In this document: positions 1-10,904 of the stretch, piece after piece | Position numbering within the stretch: position 1 is the first letter of the stretch | Layout: each line of letters opens with the position of its first letter | From: Candidatus [Bacteroides] periocalifornicus | Lineage (GTDB): Bacteria > Bacteroidota > Bacteroidia > Bacteroidales > CAJPTX01 | Assembly: GCA_001421095.1 (NCBI GenBank) | Contig: LIIK01000004.1 | Span: 34,319-91,043 of the forward strand | Direction of reading: 5' to 3' | DNA length: 56,725 nucleotides | The notes under the pieces: model-generated | Seen by the model: the letters and a program-made list of their open reading frames with translations, nothing else | What the model was told of the DNA's origin: nothing | Databases searched by the model: none | Program-made: the position numbers and the translations under genes

Positions 1-2
1 AG

Positions 3-22
3 CGACGCGGCGTGCCGAGTCG
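3..22. repeat. REP-like palindrome, copy 1
   Basis: Left arm CGACGCGG, loop CGTG, right arm CCGAGTCG, with one mismatch in the right arm. It belongs to a family whose best copies are at 33538, 33715 and 33815. Confidence 0.6.
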
Positions 23-446
23 TTGTAAAAACCGTGAGGCCCCCATCGGTGGGAGTCATGAAGGGCAGATAGCGATGCGGCGTTTATGTGAGGTTTGAGC
101 GGGGAATCACATTTCTATCAATTGGCGAGATTTGCTATCGTGTCCTTGGTAGGGGAGGTGCCGAGCGTAGCGAGTGCCCTCCCTGACCAACGCGGCGTGA
201 TAGAGGCCATAGATTCCTATAGGTGGGAGGCATACGGCGGCAATGGGCGCGATGCGACGCGCAAGGCCCTCCCCGCCAACGCCCGACTGTAGGGGCGGGA
301 TCTTCGCGGTTTTTGCGAAGATTTCCCCCCCCGTCCGACCCACCATACGCGCATACATGCCCCCCTCCGTGGCAACATCCCTGACGGTCAAGGCTGGCGC
401 AGACGGCGTTTGGGGCGATTTATGTGCAATGCAGCTTTTGGGACCG

Positions 447-466
447 CGACGTGGCACGCTACATCG
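447..466. repeat. REP-like palindrome, degenerate copy
   Basis: The arms CGACGTGG and CTACATCG flank CACG and are followed by CTAC, as in the better copies at 33538 and 33815. Two or three positions have diverged. It lies just past the uvrB stop codon. Confidence 0.45.
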
Positions 467-484
467 CTACAGAGACCGCGGGGC

Positions 485-2515
<2,031 letters not shown>

Positions 2516-2520
2516 AGGAG

Positions 2521-2528
2521 CAAAGGTA
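2521..2528 (-). promoter_or_regulatory. -7 box of uvrB
   Basis: TACCTTTG on the minus strand matches the Bacteroidota TAnnTTTG box. Only 5 nt separate it from the uvrB ATG. No clear -33 TTTG is visible at the expected distance. Confidence 0.65.
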
Positions 2529-2597
2529 GTGGAAATGCTGGGGAAAAAGAAATTATGCCTACCTTAGCGGCAGTAAAACTCGGGAATTGCGTTTGGA

Positions 2598-4661
2598 ATG
2601 GCAGCGCGCGCAAAGCAGGCAACCCCACTCTATACCAGCTGGAGGCAAGCAGTAAGGGCTATCTGGGCGTTCATTCCCCTAGTTCTCGTGGCACTCGTAG
2701 CACGGGCGGCCAACCCCGCAGATACGATAGTGCCTATCGACTCCGTGGGCATTGCGGGCGTGCGCAGCCAGGCGGTAATCCCCCCGAAGGTACTCATGGG
2801 GAACGAGCTCGCGCAACTGGGCAGCCTCTCGGTGGCCGATGCCCTGCGTTACTTTGCCGGGCTACAGCTAAAGGACTACGGGGGGATAGGAGGGTTAAAA
2901 ACGGTGAATATCAGATCGATGGGCAGCCACCACGCTGGGGTATTCTACGACGGTATCCAGCTGGGCAACGCGCAGAACGGGGTGGTAGATCTCGGGAAAT
3001 TCTCGCTGGACAACGTGGAATCCATAGCGCTCTACCACGGGCAGAAGAGCGGTGTGCTCCAAAGCGCAAGGGATTTCGGCTCGGCAGGCAGCATCTACAT
3101 CACCACCCGTAAGCCGCTATTTGCGCCCGGGAAGCGCACCAACCTGCTTGCCCAGGTACGGGGCGGCTCGTTCGGGCTACTCAACCCCTCGGTGCTCTGG
3201 GAGTACAGGATTTCGCCACGGGTTAGCACCGCATTCAACGCAGAGTGGGTGGCAGCCAACGGCGAATACCACTTCCGCTATCGCCAGCTAACCCCCAGCG
3301 GGCGAGTAGCCTACGATACCACCGCCGTAAGGAAGAACTGCGATATCAACGCCCTGCGAATGGAATTCGGGCTGTACGGAACGCTGCCCAAAATCTGCTG
3401 GCAGCTACGAGGCTATCTATACAGCAGCGAGCGAGGACTCCCGGGGGCTATAGTGAGCAACGTGTGGCGCCGGGGCGAACGGCTGGGGGATCTGAACGCC
3501 TTTATGCAAGGACGCTTGGAATATGTACCCACACGCTGGTATACCGCCCTGCTCGCGGTAAAATACTCGCATGATGCCACCCACTACACGAATCTCGACA
3601 GGCGGATGCTGTTCGCAGAGAAACGCTACCTACAGCGAGAAATCTACCTATCCACTGCGCATTCGGTAACCCTAGCCCCTTGGTGCCATGCTACCCTCGC
3701 CTACGACCTTCAATGGAATAGCCTCACCGCCCATGACGAGCTGGCCAACGCTGCGCCCCCGCTGTTCCCCTATCCTGTCCGCTACACCCACTACGGGGCT
3801 ATCGCCATAACCGCCTATTGGAAAGCGTTTAAAGGGCAAGCGAGCCTCGTGGGAATCCACTCCCAGAACCGGGTGCAACGCTTTGCGCCCCCACCCGATA
3901 GAACCCTCGCCACCCCTGGGCTGTTCATAGCCTACACCCCTTGGAAACCGTTGGGTATCAGCATCAGCACTTTCTACAAGCACTCATACCGCCTGCCCAC
4001 CTTCAACGACCTCTACTACAACGACCTCGGCAACGCCAACCTGAAGCCAGAGTACGCCGTCCAGCGCGATGTTGGAATCCAGTGGGCTAAAGATTGGAAT
4101 GGGCCTATACGGCGCGCCGAGGTCAGCCTAGATGCCTACCATAACACCGTGCGAGATAAGATAATAGCCTACCCGAAAGGACGGCAATTCCGGTGGACTA
4201 TGATCAACCTCGGCTACGTGAAGATCCAAGGGCTGGAGGCCTCCAGCATGCTGATGATTGCTCCCGCCGCAAGCTGGATGCTCTACCTAAAAGGGCAGTA
4301 CACCTACCAACGGGCGCAGGACTACACCAACCCGAGGGATGCCTACTACGGGCATCAAATCCCCTACATCCCACGGCATAGCGGTACAGCCATAGTGGCA
4401 GTGAGCTACCGTGGCTACTCGCTGAACTACAGCTTCATCTACACGGGCGAGCGCTACCACCAGCAGGAGAATACGGCGTACAACTACACCCAGCCATGGT
4501 ACACCAGCGACCTCTCTCTTCGGGCGGTCTACCAGGCGGCAGGACTCCGCTTTAGCGCAACCCTAGAGGTCTGCAATCTGCTCAACCAGCCCTACGAAGT
4601 GGTGGCAAACTACCCCATGCCCGGGCGGAACTACAGGATTCGGGTGGGGGTGGAGATGTGA
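2598..4661 (+). CDS. TonB-dependent outer-membrane receptor, BtuB-like
   Basis: Probable gated beta-barrel importer of 687 residues. An N-terminal signal peptide with hydrophobic core AFIPLVLVALVARA is followed by a plug domain at about 50-170 (VADALRYFAGLQLKDYGG, then VNIRSMGSHHAGVFYDG). Barrel strands rich in alternating aromatic residues run to the terminal RVGVEM. It lacks the N-terminal carboxypeptidase-regulatory domain of SusC proteins, so it is of the simple BtuB/FepA type. The next gene, 34 nt downstream, encodes a beta-propeller lipoprotein resembling BtuG, and this pairing suggests cobalamin uptake. The substrate is inferred from that neighbour alone. No cobalamin riboswitch fits in the short divergent region with uvrB. 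Confidence 0.88.
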   Translation: MAARAKQATPLYTSWRQAVRAIWAFIPLVLVALVARAANPADTIVPIDSVGIAGVRSQAVIPPKVLMGNELAQLGSLSVADALRYFAGLQLKDYGGIGGLKTVNIRSMGSHHAGVFYDGIQLGNAQNGVVDLGKFSLDNVESIALYHGQKSGVLQSARDFGSAGSIYITTRKPLFAPGKRTNLLAQVRGGSFGLLNPSVLWEYRISPRVSTAFNAEWVAANGEYHFRYRQLTPSGRVAYDTTAVRKNCDINALRMEFGLYGTLPKICWQLRGYLYSSERGLPGAIVSNVWRRGERLGDLNAFMQGRLEYVPTRWYTALLAVKYSHDATHYTNLDRRMLFAEKRYLQREIYLSTAHSVTLAPWCHATLAYDLQWNSLTAHDELANAAPPLFPYPVRYTHYGAIAITAYWKAFKGQASLVGIHSQNRVQRFAPPPDRTLATPGLFIAYTPWKPLGISISTFYKHSYRLPTFNDLYYNDLGNANLKPEYAVQRDVGIQWAKDWNGPIRRAEVSLDAYHNTVRDKIIAYPKGRQFRWTMINLGYVKIQGLEASSMLMIAPAASWMLYLKGQYTYQRAQDYTNPRDAYYGHQIPYIPRHSGTAIVAVSYRGYSLNYSFIYTGERYHQQENTAYNYTQPWYTSDLSLRAVYQAAGLRFSATLEVCNLLNQPYEVVANYPMPGRNYRIRVGVEM

Positions 4662-4695
4662 GAAAAATCAACAATCAAACCAAACATTCCTTGCC

Positions 4696-5874
4696 ATGAA
4701 GACTATCGCCAAAATACATTTCAACGCGGGAGCACTGCTCCTTACAGCTACACTCCTACTGGGAACGGCCTACCTCTCGGGCTGTAGAAAGGACCCTGTG
4801 CACCCCACACCCGAGGAGAAGAAGCTCCCCATTCCCCCACAGCCGAATGCCAGCATAGTGGGTATGTACCTGCTGAATGAGGGAGCAATGGGCAGCAACA
4901 AGGCCTCTCTCGACTACCTCGACTTCACCCAGGGGAAATACACCCGTAACATCTATGCCGAGCGCAATCCTGATGCCGTGAAGGAGCTGGGCGATGTGGG
5001 CAACGATGCGCAGGTCTACGGTGGCCGCCTCTACCTGGTAATCAACGCTTCGCACAAGGTGGAGGTGCTGGATAAGCGGACCGCCAAGCGAATTGGCCAG
5101 GTGGATATACCCAACTGCCGCTACATCGGCTTTTCTGGCGGCAAGGCCTACGTAAGCAGCTACGTCACCAAGGATTCCCCCAAAGACCAGAAAGGGGCTA
5201 TCTACGAGCTAGACACCGCTACCCTGCAAGTAACCAACACGTGCGAGGTAGGCTACCAGCCAGAGGGCTTTGCCATTGAGGGCGACCTCCTCTACGTAGC
5301 CAATAGCGGCGGCTACCAAAGCCCCAACTACAGCAATACGGTATCGATGGTTAGCCTCAGCACCATGGGGCTGGCAGGTGAATTCACCGTGGGGACTAAT
5401 CCCTCCAAGGTGCTTAAGGATAAATACGGCAAGCTCTGGATAACCTCTCGGGGCAACTATGGCACCATAGCCCCCGATGTGCGAGTAGCCACCCTAAAAG
5501 GGCATGGGTATCGAGTAACCGACTCCCTACAACTCCCGCTATCTGGCTGCGCCTTCACCCCGGGTGGCGATACGCTACTCTACTACAGCACGGTATACAG
5601 CTATGCTACGAAGAGCACAACCATAAGCTACGACATGCTGAGCGTGAAGGACATAGCACCCCTCGGCAAGAGCTTCATAACCGATGGCACAGAGGGCGAA
5701 ATAGTAACCCCCTACGGGCTGGCGGTGAATCCTGAGACGGGAGATATCCTCATAGCCGATGCCAAGGACTACAAGCAGAGCGGCGAACTATTCTGCTACA
5801 ACCGCCAAGGGAGGCTGAAATGGCGCGTACAAACGGGCGATATCCCGGGGCATATGGCCTTTGTAGGGCGGTAA
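4696..5874 (+). CDS. DUF5074/YncE-like beta-propeller lipoprotein, BtuG-like
   Basis: Surface lipoprotein of 392 residues. The signal sequence ends in the lipobox LSGC, near residue 30. The mature part contains repeated blade-like segments such as GGRLYLVINASHKVEVLD and GYQPEGFAIEGDLLYVAN, with a late GLAVNPETGDILIADA. This is the pattern of a DUF5074/YncE beta-propeller. In Bacteroides the cobalamin-binding protein BtuG has this fold and sits on top of BtuB. Position 34 nt after a BtuB-like receptor makes the same role likely here. A general surface-binding propeller for another ligand cannot be excluded. The two genes look co-transcribed. Confidence 0.8.
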   Translation: MKTIAKIHFNAGALLLTATLLLGTAYLSGCRKDPVHPTPEEKKLPIPPQPNASIVGMYLLNEGAMGSNKASLDYLDFTQGKYTRNIYAERNPDAVKELGDVGNDAQVYGGRLYLVINASHKVEVLDKRTAKRIGQVDIPNCRYIGFSGGKAYVSSYVTKDSPKDQKGAIYELDTATLQVTNTCEVGYQPEGFAIEGDLLYVANSGGYQSPNYSNTVSMVSLSTMGLAGEFTVGTNPSKVLKDKYGKLWITSRGNYGTIAPDVRVATLKGHGYRVTDSLQLPLSGCAFTPGGDTLLYYSTVYSYATKSTTISYDMLSVKDIAPLGKSFITDGTEGEIVTPYGLAVNPETGDILIADAKDYKQSGELFCYNRQGRLKWRVQTGDIPGHMAFVGR

Positions 5875-5945
5875 GTGCCCGTGCTAACATTGCGCTCGCG
5901 GCAAGGCTTTAGGGTAATAATTCCATTAGTAACAGAATTATTACC

Positions 5946-5953
5946 TACCTTTG
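5946..5953 (+). promoter_or_regulatory. -7 box of the AAA ATPase gene
   Basis: TACCTTTG matches TAnnTTTG and lies 24 nt before the ATG at 5978. No good -33 element is visible. Confidence 0.55.
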
Positions 5954-5977
5954 CGCTGCACCATCTACGGCTAGGGT

Positions 5978-7108
5978 ATGGCGGGTAAACCTTTCATATT
6001 CGGGGTGGCAGCCTCGGGGGATAACTTCACTGATAGGGAGCGGGAGACGGCTCGGTTGCTGTCTAACTTCCAGCACGGTATCAACACCATTCTGATTTCT
6101 CCACGCCGTTGGGGCAAGACCTCATTGGTGAAGAGGGTATGCCAGCTCGCGCAATCCAGCGACCTGAGGATTGTCTACCTCGATATATTCCCCTGTCGGA
6201 GCGAGCAGGCGTTTTACGATACGTTCGCCGAGGCAGTACTCCGGCAGACGGCCTCTCGGTGGGAGGAGTGGGTGGAGAATGCCAAGCTATTCCTTGCCCG
6301 TATCAGTCCCAAGATCTCGCTAGGGCCAGACCCGATGTCTGACTTCTCCCTCTCGCTAGAACTCAACCCCAAGAACGAAGGCATTGACGAGATTCTGCAA
6401 CTGCCCGAGAAGATCGCCCTGAAGAAAGGATGTCGCATAGTGGTGTGCATCGATGAATTTCAGCAAATCGGCGAGTTCAAGGATTCCAAGACCTTCCAGA
6501 AACGGTTGCGTAGCGTGTGGCAGCTGCAGCAGTCGGTATCATACTGCCTGTTCGGGAGCAAAAAGCACCTGATGGATGAGCTCTTTGAGAGGCGAAGCTT
6601 GCCATTCTACAAGTTTGGCGATACTATACACCTCCCGAAAATCGCGACCCCCGAGTGGGTGGAGTACATTTGTAACCGATTCTCTGCCACGGGAAAGCAG
6701 ATCTCCAGGATGCTAGCCGAAAAGATCTGCCGGGCGGTAGACAACCACTCGTCATACGTCCAGCAGCTGGCGTGGCTGGTGTGGGTGCATACTGACGAAT
6801 CGGCTACCGCGCAGAACTTTGATGATGGCTACCAAGATCTCATTGAGCAGAATACCCCCCTGTTTGAGAAGCAGACCGAGAGCCTCACCACCTACCAGAT
6901 AAACCTCCTGCGCGCCCTGCTCAATGGTGTGCGCAGGGAACTCACCACCCGTGAAACCCTGCAAAAATACCAGCTCGGCTCCTCGGCCAACGTGAGCATC
7001 ATAAAACGCGCCCTCCTCAAAAAGGAGCTGATAGAAATAGAAAAGGGCCAGGTAACCATACCCGACCCCGTGCTAGCCGCCTGGCTAAAACGCGAGCTAA
7101 CGCGGTAG
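5978..7108 (+). CDS. AAA/STAND-type ATP-binding protein
   Basis: A 376-residue P-loop ATPase resembling the ATPase_2 ('archaeal-type') family. Walker A SPRRWGKTS is at 41-49 and Walker B VVCIDEFQQ at about 155-163. A lid-like helical segment follows (NRFSATGKQISRMLAEKI and HSSYVQQLAWLVW). The C-terminal 80 or so residues look like a winged helix (TTRETLQKYQLGSSANVSII). Proteins of this type are widespread in Bacteroidota and mostly uncharacterised, and DNA binding is an inference from the winged helix. It has its own promoter box, stands alone between btuG-like and mnmE, and no partner gene is evident. Confidence 0.8.
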   Translation: MAGKPFIFGVAASGDNFTDRERETARLLSNFQHGINTILISPRRWGKTSLVKRVCQLAQSSDLRIVYLDIFPCRSEQAFYDTFAEAVLRQTASRWEEWVENAKLFLARISPKISLGPDPMSDFSLSLELNPKNEGIDEILQLPEKIALKKGCRIVVCIDEFQQIGEFKDSKTFQKRLRSVWQLQQSVSYCLFGSKKHLMDELFERRSLPFYKFGDTIHLPKIATPEWVEYICNRFSATGKQISRMLAEKICRAVDNHSSYVQQLAWLVWVHTDESATAQNFDDGYQDLIEQNTPLFEKQTESLTTYQINLLRALLNGVRRELTTRETLQKYQLGSSANVSIIKRALLKKELIEIEKGQVTIPDPVLAAWLKRELTR

Positions 7109-7127
7109 CACCCTGCGAGGAGTTTCT

Positions 7128-8540
7128 CTATTTCCCGATGCAGAAATTCTGGAATATGTTCCCTAAGATATCCTCCACCCCTATCTCCCCGGTGATTGCC
7201 CCCAGGTGCGCTATCACCCTGCGGAGGTGGAAGGCCAACAGCTCTTGTGTAAGCCCGCTCTGCAAACCCTCTAGCAGCTGGGCCAGCTCTACGTCAGATT
7301 CCGCTAGCGCCTGGTAGTGCCTCAGGTTGGTTACCACCACCTCCTCGGCCTCGGGTAGGATTTCGGCTGCTATCCTGCCCAGCAGCCCCCTTAGCTCTGC
7401 ATCGCCACCCTGCGATACAGCACTCCACGGCAGCACTGGCTCACCCCCAAGCTGCCCTGCCAACCTATTCCTCAGTTCCCCGAGGGCGCTGTCTGGTACC
7501 CTATCGGCCTTCGTGAGCAGCAAAGCCCTTCGGGAATTGCCATCAAGCACTTGGAAGAGTTCAACGGCTATTCTCTCGGCCTCTGGACTACTGGCATCTA
7601 CCAGCACCAGCAGCAGCTTAGCCCTCTTGGCGTGTTCTAGGGTCCTGGCTATCCCTATCTTCTCCACAGGGTCTTCAGTGTCGCGCAGTCCTGCAGTATC
7701 GGCAAAGCGGAATAGCAGGCCTGAAAACACGCACTCCCCCTCTATGGTATCCCGCGTGGTGCCAGGGATCGCGGTGACAATGGCCCGCTCCTCGCCCAGT
7801 AGATGGTTGAGCAGAGTACTCTTCCCGGCATTTGGGCGTCCAACTATCACCACAGGCATCCCGCTGCGTATAGCCTCGCCACGTGAAAAGGTTGCTGCGA
7901 GCTCACGGCAACGAGCCTGAATGCTAGTAGCAAGCTCTAAAAGCTCGGCACGGTTGGCAAACTCCACATCCTCTTCGCTAAAATCCAACTCTAGCTCTAG
8001 CAAGGTCGCAAGGTGCAAAAGCCTATCTCTAAGGCTCTCCACCTCCTTTGATAGCCCCCCTTGCAATAGCCCCATTGCCTGCTGCTGCTGGGCGCGAGTG
8101 CGTGCATGTATCAGATCGTTCACCCCCTCGGCTTCTGCGAGGTCGAGCTTGCCGTTGAGGAAAGCCCGCTCGGTGAATTCGCCCGGCTCGGCCATGCGAG
8201 CCCCGTAAGCTATAGAGAGCTCCAGCACGCTCCGCACAATGTAGGGCGAGGCGTGGAGCGTAATCTCTGCCACATCCTCTCCAGTGTAGGAGGCTGGAGC
8301 CTGGTAAAGAATGACTATCGCCTCGTCGAGCACTGCGTTCTTTAGCGTCTGGATTCCCGAGAGAGCATCGCCGTAGATGCGCATCAATGTGGCGGTTCTA
8401 GGCGTTGGGTAGCTGCCTTGGAGCCTTGCAAGTTTTCGCACTATTGCCCATGCTTCGGGGCCACTCAGCCGTACCATTGCCACTGCCGCCTGGGTAAGCC
8501 CGGTGGCCAACGCTACTATCGTTCGTCCTCTGCTATCCAT
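7128..8540 (-). CDS. mnmE: tRNA uridine-5-carboxymethylaminomethyl synthesis GTPase MnmE
   Basis: MnmE works with MnmG to modify the wobble uridine U34 of certain tRNAs. An N-terminal folate-binding TrmE domain starts with IVALATGLTQAAVAMVRLSG. The G1 loop GRPNAGKST is at about 234-242, followed by the G3 region DTAG and the G4-like TKAD. The protein ends in FCIGK, the conserved C-terminal motif whose cysteine is essential in the family. The length of about 470 residues is normal. I prefer the ATG at 8540. A GTG at 8549 would add three residues. The gene converges with the AAA ATPase gene. Confidence 0.97.
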   Translation of the reverse strand: MDSRGRTIVALATGLTQAAVAMVRLSGPEAWAIVRKLARLQGSYPTPRTATLMRIYGDALSGIQTLKNAVLDEAIVILYQAPASYTGEDVAEITLHASPYIVRSVLELSIAYGARMAEPGEFTERAFLNGKLDLAEAEGVNDLIHARTRAQQQQAMGLLQGGLSKEVESLRDRLLHLATLLELELDFSEEDVEFANRAELLELATSIQARCRELAATFSRGEAIRSGMPVVIVGRPNAGKSTLLNHLLGEERAIVTAIPGTTRDTIEGECVFSGLLFRFADTAGLRDTEDPVEKIGIARTLEHAKRAKLLLVLVDASSPEAERIAVELFQVLDGNSRRALLLTKADRVPDSALGELRNRLAGQLGGEPVLPWSAVSQGGDAELRGLLGRIAAEILPEAEEVVVTNLRHYQALAESDVELAQLLEGLQSGLTQELLAFHLRRVIAHLGAITGEIGVEDILGNIFQNFCIGK

Positions 8541-8718
8541 CCGTTTCACTGCTTAGGGTAAATGCTAGTACCGTGCTGCGTGTAGCCAAGGGAGGGCAAC
8601 AGTTCCTTTCCAGCCACAGCATAATGTAAAATCGTATTTATCAGAACGTTGTAGAATTTACAAGGGAGGAATTCTCTAAAAAAACGCCTTAGGATTTATT
8701 TTTCTAGCATAAAAGTAA

Positions 8719-8726
8719 TAAATTTG
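8719..8726 (+). promoter_or_regulatory. -7 box of the pseudopilin-like gene
   Basis: TAAATTTG matches TAnnTTTG, 27 nt before the ATG at 8754, in an AT-rich stretch. It would serve the three-gene set ending with rsmD. Confidence 0.5.
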
Positions 8727-8753
8727 TCGCGAATATAACTCAAACGTGCCAAC

Positions 8754-9353
8754 ATGAAACGCGTGGTAGTAGTTGTGCTAAGCCTTGTGGTCATAGGGCT
8801 AGCTTGGTGGCTTGTCGATAGCATTATGGCGCCGATTCGGTTCAACGATGCCAAGGATATCCGCTATGCCGCAGTAATCGCACGGCTCAAAAATATCCGG
8901 ACTGCGCAAGAGGCCTACCGGTCAGAGTTCCACAAGTATACTGGGAGTTTCGATACGCTAATCCGCTTCATCAGCACCGATTCATTCCGGGTGGTACGCC
9001 AGATAGGGTCGCTAGATGACTCTGCCGCTGTGGCTGAAGGGCGGGTGTATCGCGATACCATCTCTGTATGCGTGCGCGACAGCCTTTTCAAGAATATTGC
9101 CATAGATTCTCTCCGCTACATCCCCTACACTGACGGTAAAGAGTTTGAAATGCAGGCCGGCGAGCTGTCCACAGGCTCTAAGGTTATAGTGCAGGTATTC
9201 CAGGCGCAAGCCCCGAACAATTTCATCCTGAATGGGCTCGATAGGCAAGAGATCATCAACCTTAACGATGTGGCCAAGCAGCTCAAGCGCTACCCTGGGC
9301 TCCGTGTAGGCTCGCTAACCGAAGCCACCAACAACGCCGGCAACTGGGAATAG
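8754..9353 (+). CDS. Membrane-anchored pseudopilin-like protein of unknown function
   Basis: A 199-residue protein with one N-terminal membrane helix (VVVVVLSLVVIGLAWWLV). An amphipathic helix follows (AAVIARLKNIRTAQEAYRSE), the layout of a type IV pilin or pseudopilin, but no GFTLIE-type prepilin cleavage site is visible. The remainder is a small soluble domain that should lie outside the cytoplasmic membrane. It is 12 nt upstream of the DUF3822 gene and forms an apparent operon with it and rsmD. I recognise this arrangement as conserved in Bacteroidota, but I do not know its role. Confidence 0.75.
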   Translation: MKRVVVVVLSLVVIGLAWWLVDSIMAPIRFNDAKDIRYAAVIARLKNIRTAQEAYRSEFHKYTGSFDTLIRFISTDSFRVVRQIGSLDDSAAVAEGRVYRDTISVCVRDSLFKNIAIDSLRYIPYTDGKEFEMQAGELSTGSKVIVQVFQAQAPNNFILNGLDRQEIINLNDVAKQLKRYPGLRVGSLTEATNNAGNWE

Positions 9354-9365
9354 CCGTCCGCAACT

Positions 9366-10244
9366 ATGCAGGAACGCCAGCTGCTTGATGAAACCTTTGA
9401 TCCTCAGCGTTGCGGTAGCTACCAATTGCTACTGCAGCCAGGGCGGCTGGGCTTTCGCCTCGCGGTGCATGATCCACTGCGTAATCAATTCATAGCCTTT
9501 GCCTCACTCCCCCTGCAAGAGGCCTCAGAAGGGCGTTGGCACGAGGCCATAGCCAAGCTCCAGGCGGCTTACCCTTGGGTGGCAAGCTCCTTTAGGAATG
9601 TCCGTATAGGGTGGCGATCCCACCTTTTCACCCTGCTGCCGCAAGCGCTCTTCATAGAGGCCGAGGCCAAACGGGTGCTGCAAGCTATGGGGGCCTTCTA
9701 TGACTGCGATGCCATCTACTACAATCGCCTTACTGCCGATGCGCTCATGCTATTCACGGTGCCGGGCGACTTGGTGAATGCGCTGCAGCCTATTCAGCCG
9801 CAATTCAGCATTATCCACCCCGATGCCTCTCTGCATCTACTGGCGCTCTCGCTATTCCGTAGATCGGCAGGGCTGGTGGTGCACGTTGCTGAAGGGGTTG
9901 TAACCCTAATACTCGCTGGGCAGGGAAGGTTGCTAGCCTTGCTCAGTTTCAAGACCCAAGCAGAAACCAACGTCCTCTACCGTATGGTTGCGCTGCTGAA
10001 AGCTCACGGTTTAACACCGAATACAACCCCCTGCCTAACGGTAGGCCCCCCCTCTACCACAGGGAAGAGTACCCCGCTAGGGCAGCAGCACCCGCTCTCG
10101 GCAGCCACCGTGGCAGCGCTCATAGAGCAATACTTTCCCCGTGTTTCTGGGAAAGTTGCCATTCCAGGGCATAGCTTTTCCTACCTCCTCGAGAGCGTTC
10201 GGGAAGAGAACCCTGCGCTATTCGCCACCATCCTGTGCGAGTAG
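9366..10244 (+). CDS. DUF3822 family protein
   Basis: A 292-residue soluble protein matching the Bacteroidota DUF3822 pattern. An opening segment with paired strands (YQLLLQPGRLGFRLAVHD) is followed by a variable middle part and a C-terminal region that may have an actin-like (ASKHA) fold. That fold is a recollection about the family and is not demonstrated here. It has no signal peptide or membrane helix. Its stop is 3 nt from the rsmD start, so the two are very likely translated from one message. Function unknown; a link to the pseudopilin-like neighbour is possible. Confidence 0.75.
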   Translation: MQERQLLDETFDPQRCGSYQLLLQPGRLGFRLAVHDPLRNQFIAFASLPLQEASEGRWHEAIAKLQAAYPWVASSFRNVRIGWRSHLFTLLPQALFIEAEAKRVLQAMGAFYDCDAIYYNRLTADALMLFTVPGDLVNALQPIQPQFSIIHPDASLHLLALSLFRRSAGLVVHVAEGVVTLILAGQGRLLALLSFKTQAETNVLYRMVALLKAHGLTPNTTPCLTVGPPSTTGKSTPLGQQHPLSAATVAALIEQYFPRVSGKVAIPGHSFSYLLESVREENPALFATILCE

Positions 10245-10247
10245 GCC

Positions 10248-10787
10248 ATGCGCATTGTAGGGGGCATCTACCGCGGTAGGGAAATATCAGCCAAGGGCTT
10301 CTCTGGCCGTCCTACAATGGACAGGGCTCGGGAGGCCCTTCTCAATAGTATAGCCCACCGCTACCCGCTGGAAAACTATAGGGTACTCGACCTCTTCGCA
10401 GGCACTGGGGCTATGGGTATCGAATTCGCCTCTTGGGGAGCTGTCCATGTAACCTGTGTGGAATCTAACGCCCGCCACACAGTCCTCATTCGGATGAATG
10501 CCCGCCACCTCGGGGTACCCAACATCACCGTGCTACAGCGCGATTGCTATGCAGCACTCCGAGAGCCAGGCGATTACCAGTTTATATTCGCCGATCCGCC
10601 TTACCATCTCCACGGCATAGAGCGGTTACCTGGCACAATCCTGACCTCGCCTGCTGCCAAGCATGCCCTGCTCGTGGTGGTAGAGCATGAAACTGGGCAG
10701 CAGTTTGACGGTGTAGCCCCCGCAGAGGTAAGGAGCTATGGGGGGTCTGCATTCTCATTCTTCACCCCAGACGACGTAACCGTGTAA
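10248..10787 (+). CDS. rsmD: 16S rRNA (guanine966-N2)-methyltransferase RsmD
   Basis: This SAM-dependent enzyme methylates G966 in 16S rRNA within the assembling 30S subunit. The 179-residue length fits. It starts with the family signature MRIVGGIYRGREI. The SAM-binding loop DLFAGTGAMGIEFAS is at about 48-62, an acidic VES follows, and the catalytic DPPY is at 116-119. It is the last gene of the pseudopilin-like/DUF3822/rsmD set and is followed by a strong hairpin at 10830-10867. Confidence 0.95.
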   Translation: MRIVGGIYRGREISAKGFSGRPTMDRAREALLNSIAHRYPLENYRVLDLFAGTGAMGIEFASWGAVHVTCVESNARHTVLIRMNARHLGVPNITVLQRDCYAALREPGDYQFIFADPPYHLHGIERLPGTILTSPAAKHALLVVVEHETGQQFDGVAPAEVRSYGGSAFSFFTPDDVTV

Positions 10788-10829
10788 AGAGCCCCGCCCG
10801 ACTCTCCCTTTTACCTACCCCACAACGCA

Positions 10830-10867
10830 AAGCCCGCCCAGCAGCCTAGATACTGCTGGGCGGGCTT
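10830..10867. terminator. Bidirectional terminator-like hairpin
   Basis: A perfect 15-bp stem (10830-10844 with 10853-10867) with an 8-nt loop lies between the convergent rsmD and TonB-like genes. It begins with AA and ends with TT but has no long T run, so termination is inferred from position and stem strength. Confidence 0.75.
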
Positions 10868-10904
10868 ACTGTTGCCCCACTGGGCGCTATCCTATCCCTA
10901 GAGG

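Larger units (their letters stand above)
1..484. other. Gene-free stretch with dispersed repeats
   Basis: No convincing gene is seen downstream of uvrB. The open frames here are repeat-rich and resemble no protein I know. The stretch holds a copy of the short palindrome (3-22), a half copy (70-83) and a degenerate copy (447-466). It also holds a hairpin at 300-322 with 8-bp arms ATCTTCGC/GCGAAGAT, and a segment at 124-155 that reappears inverted near 33483-33513. It is probably intergenic, with uvrB transcription ending somewhere inside it. Confidence 0.6.

Noticed and set aside
107..457. 116-residue open frame on the minus strand
   Set aside because: It runs through the repeat-rich stretch, has odd composition and resembles no protein family. 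It is best explained by GC-rich repeats.
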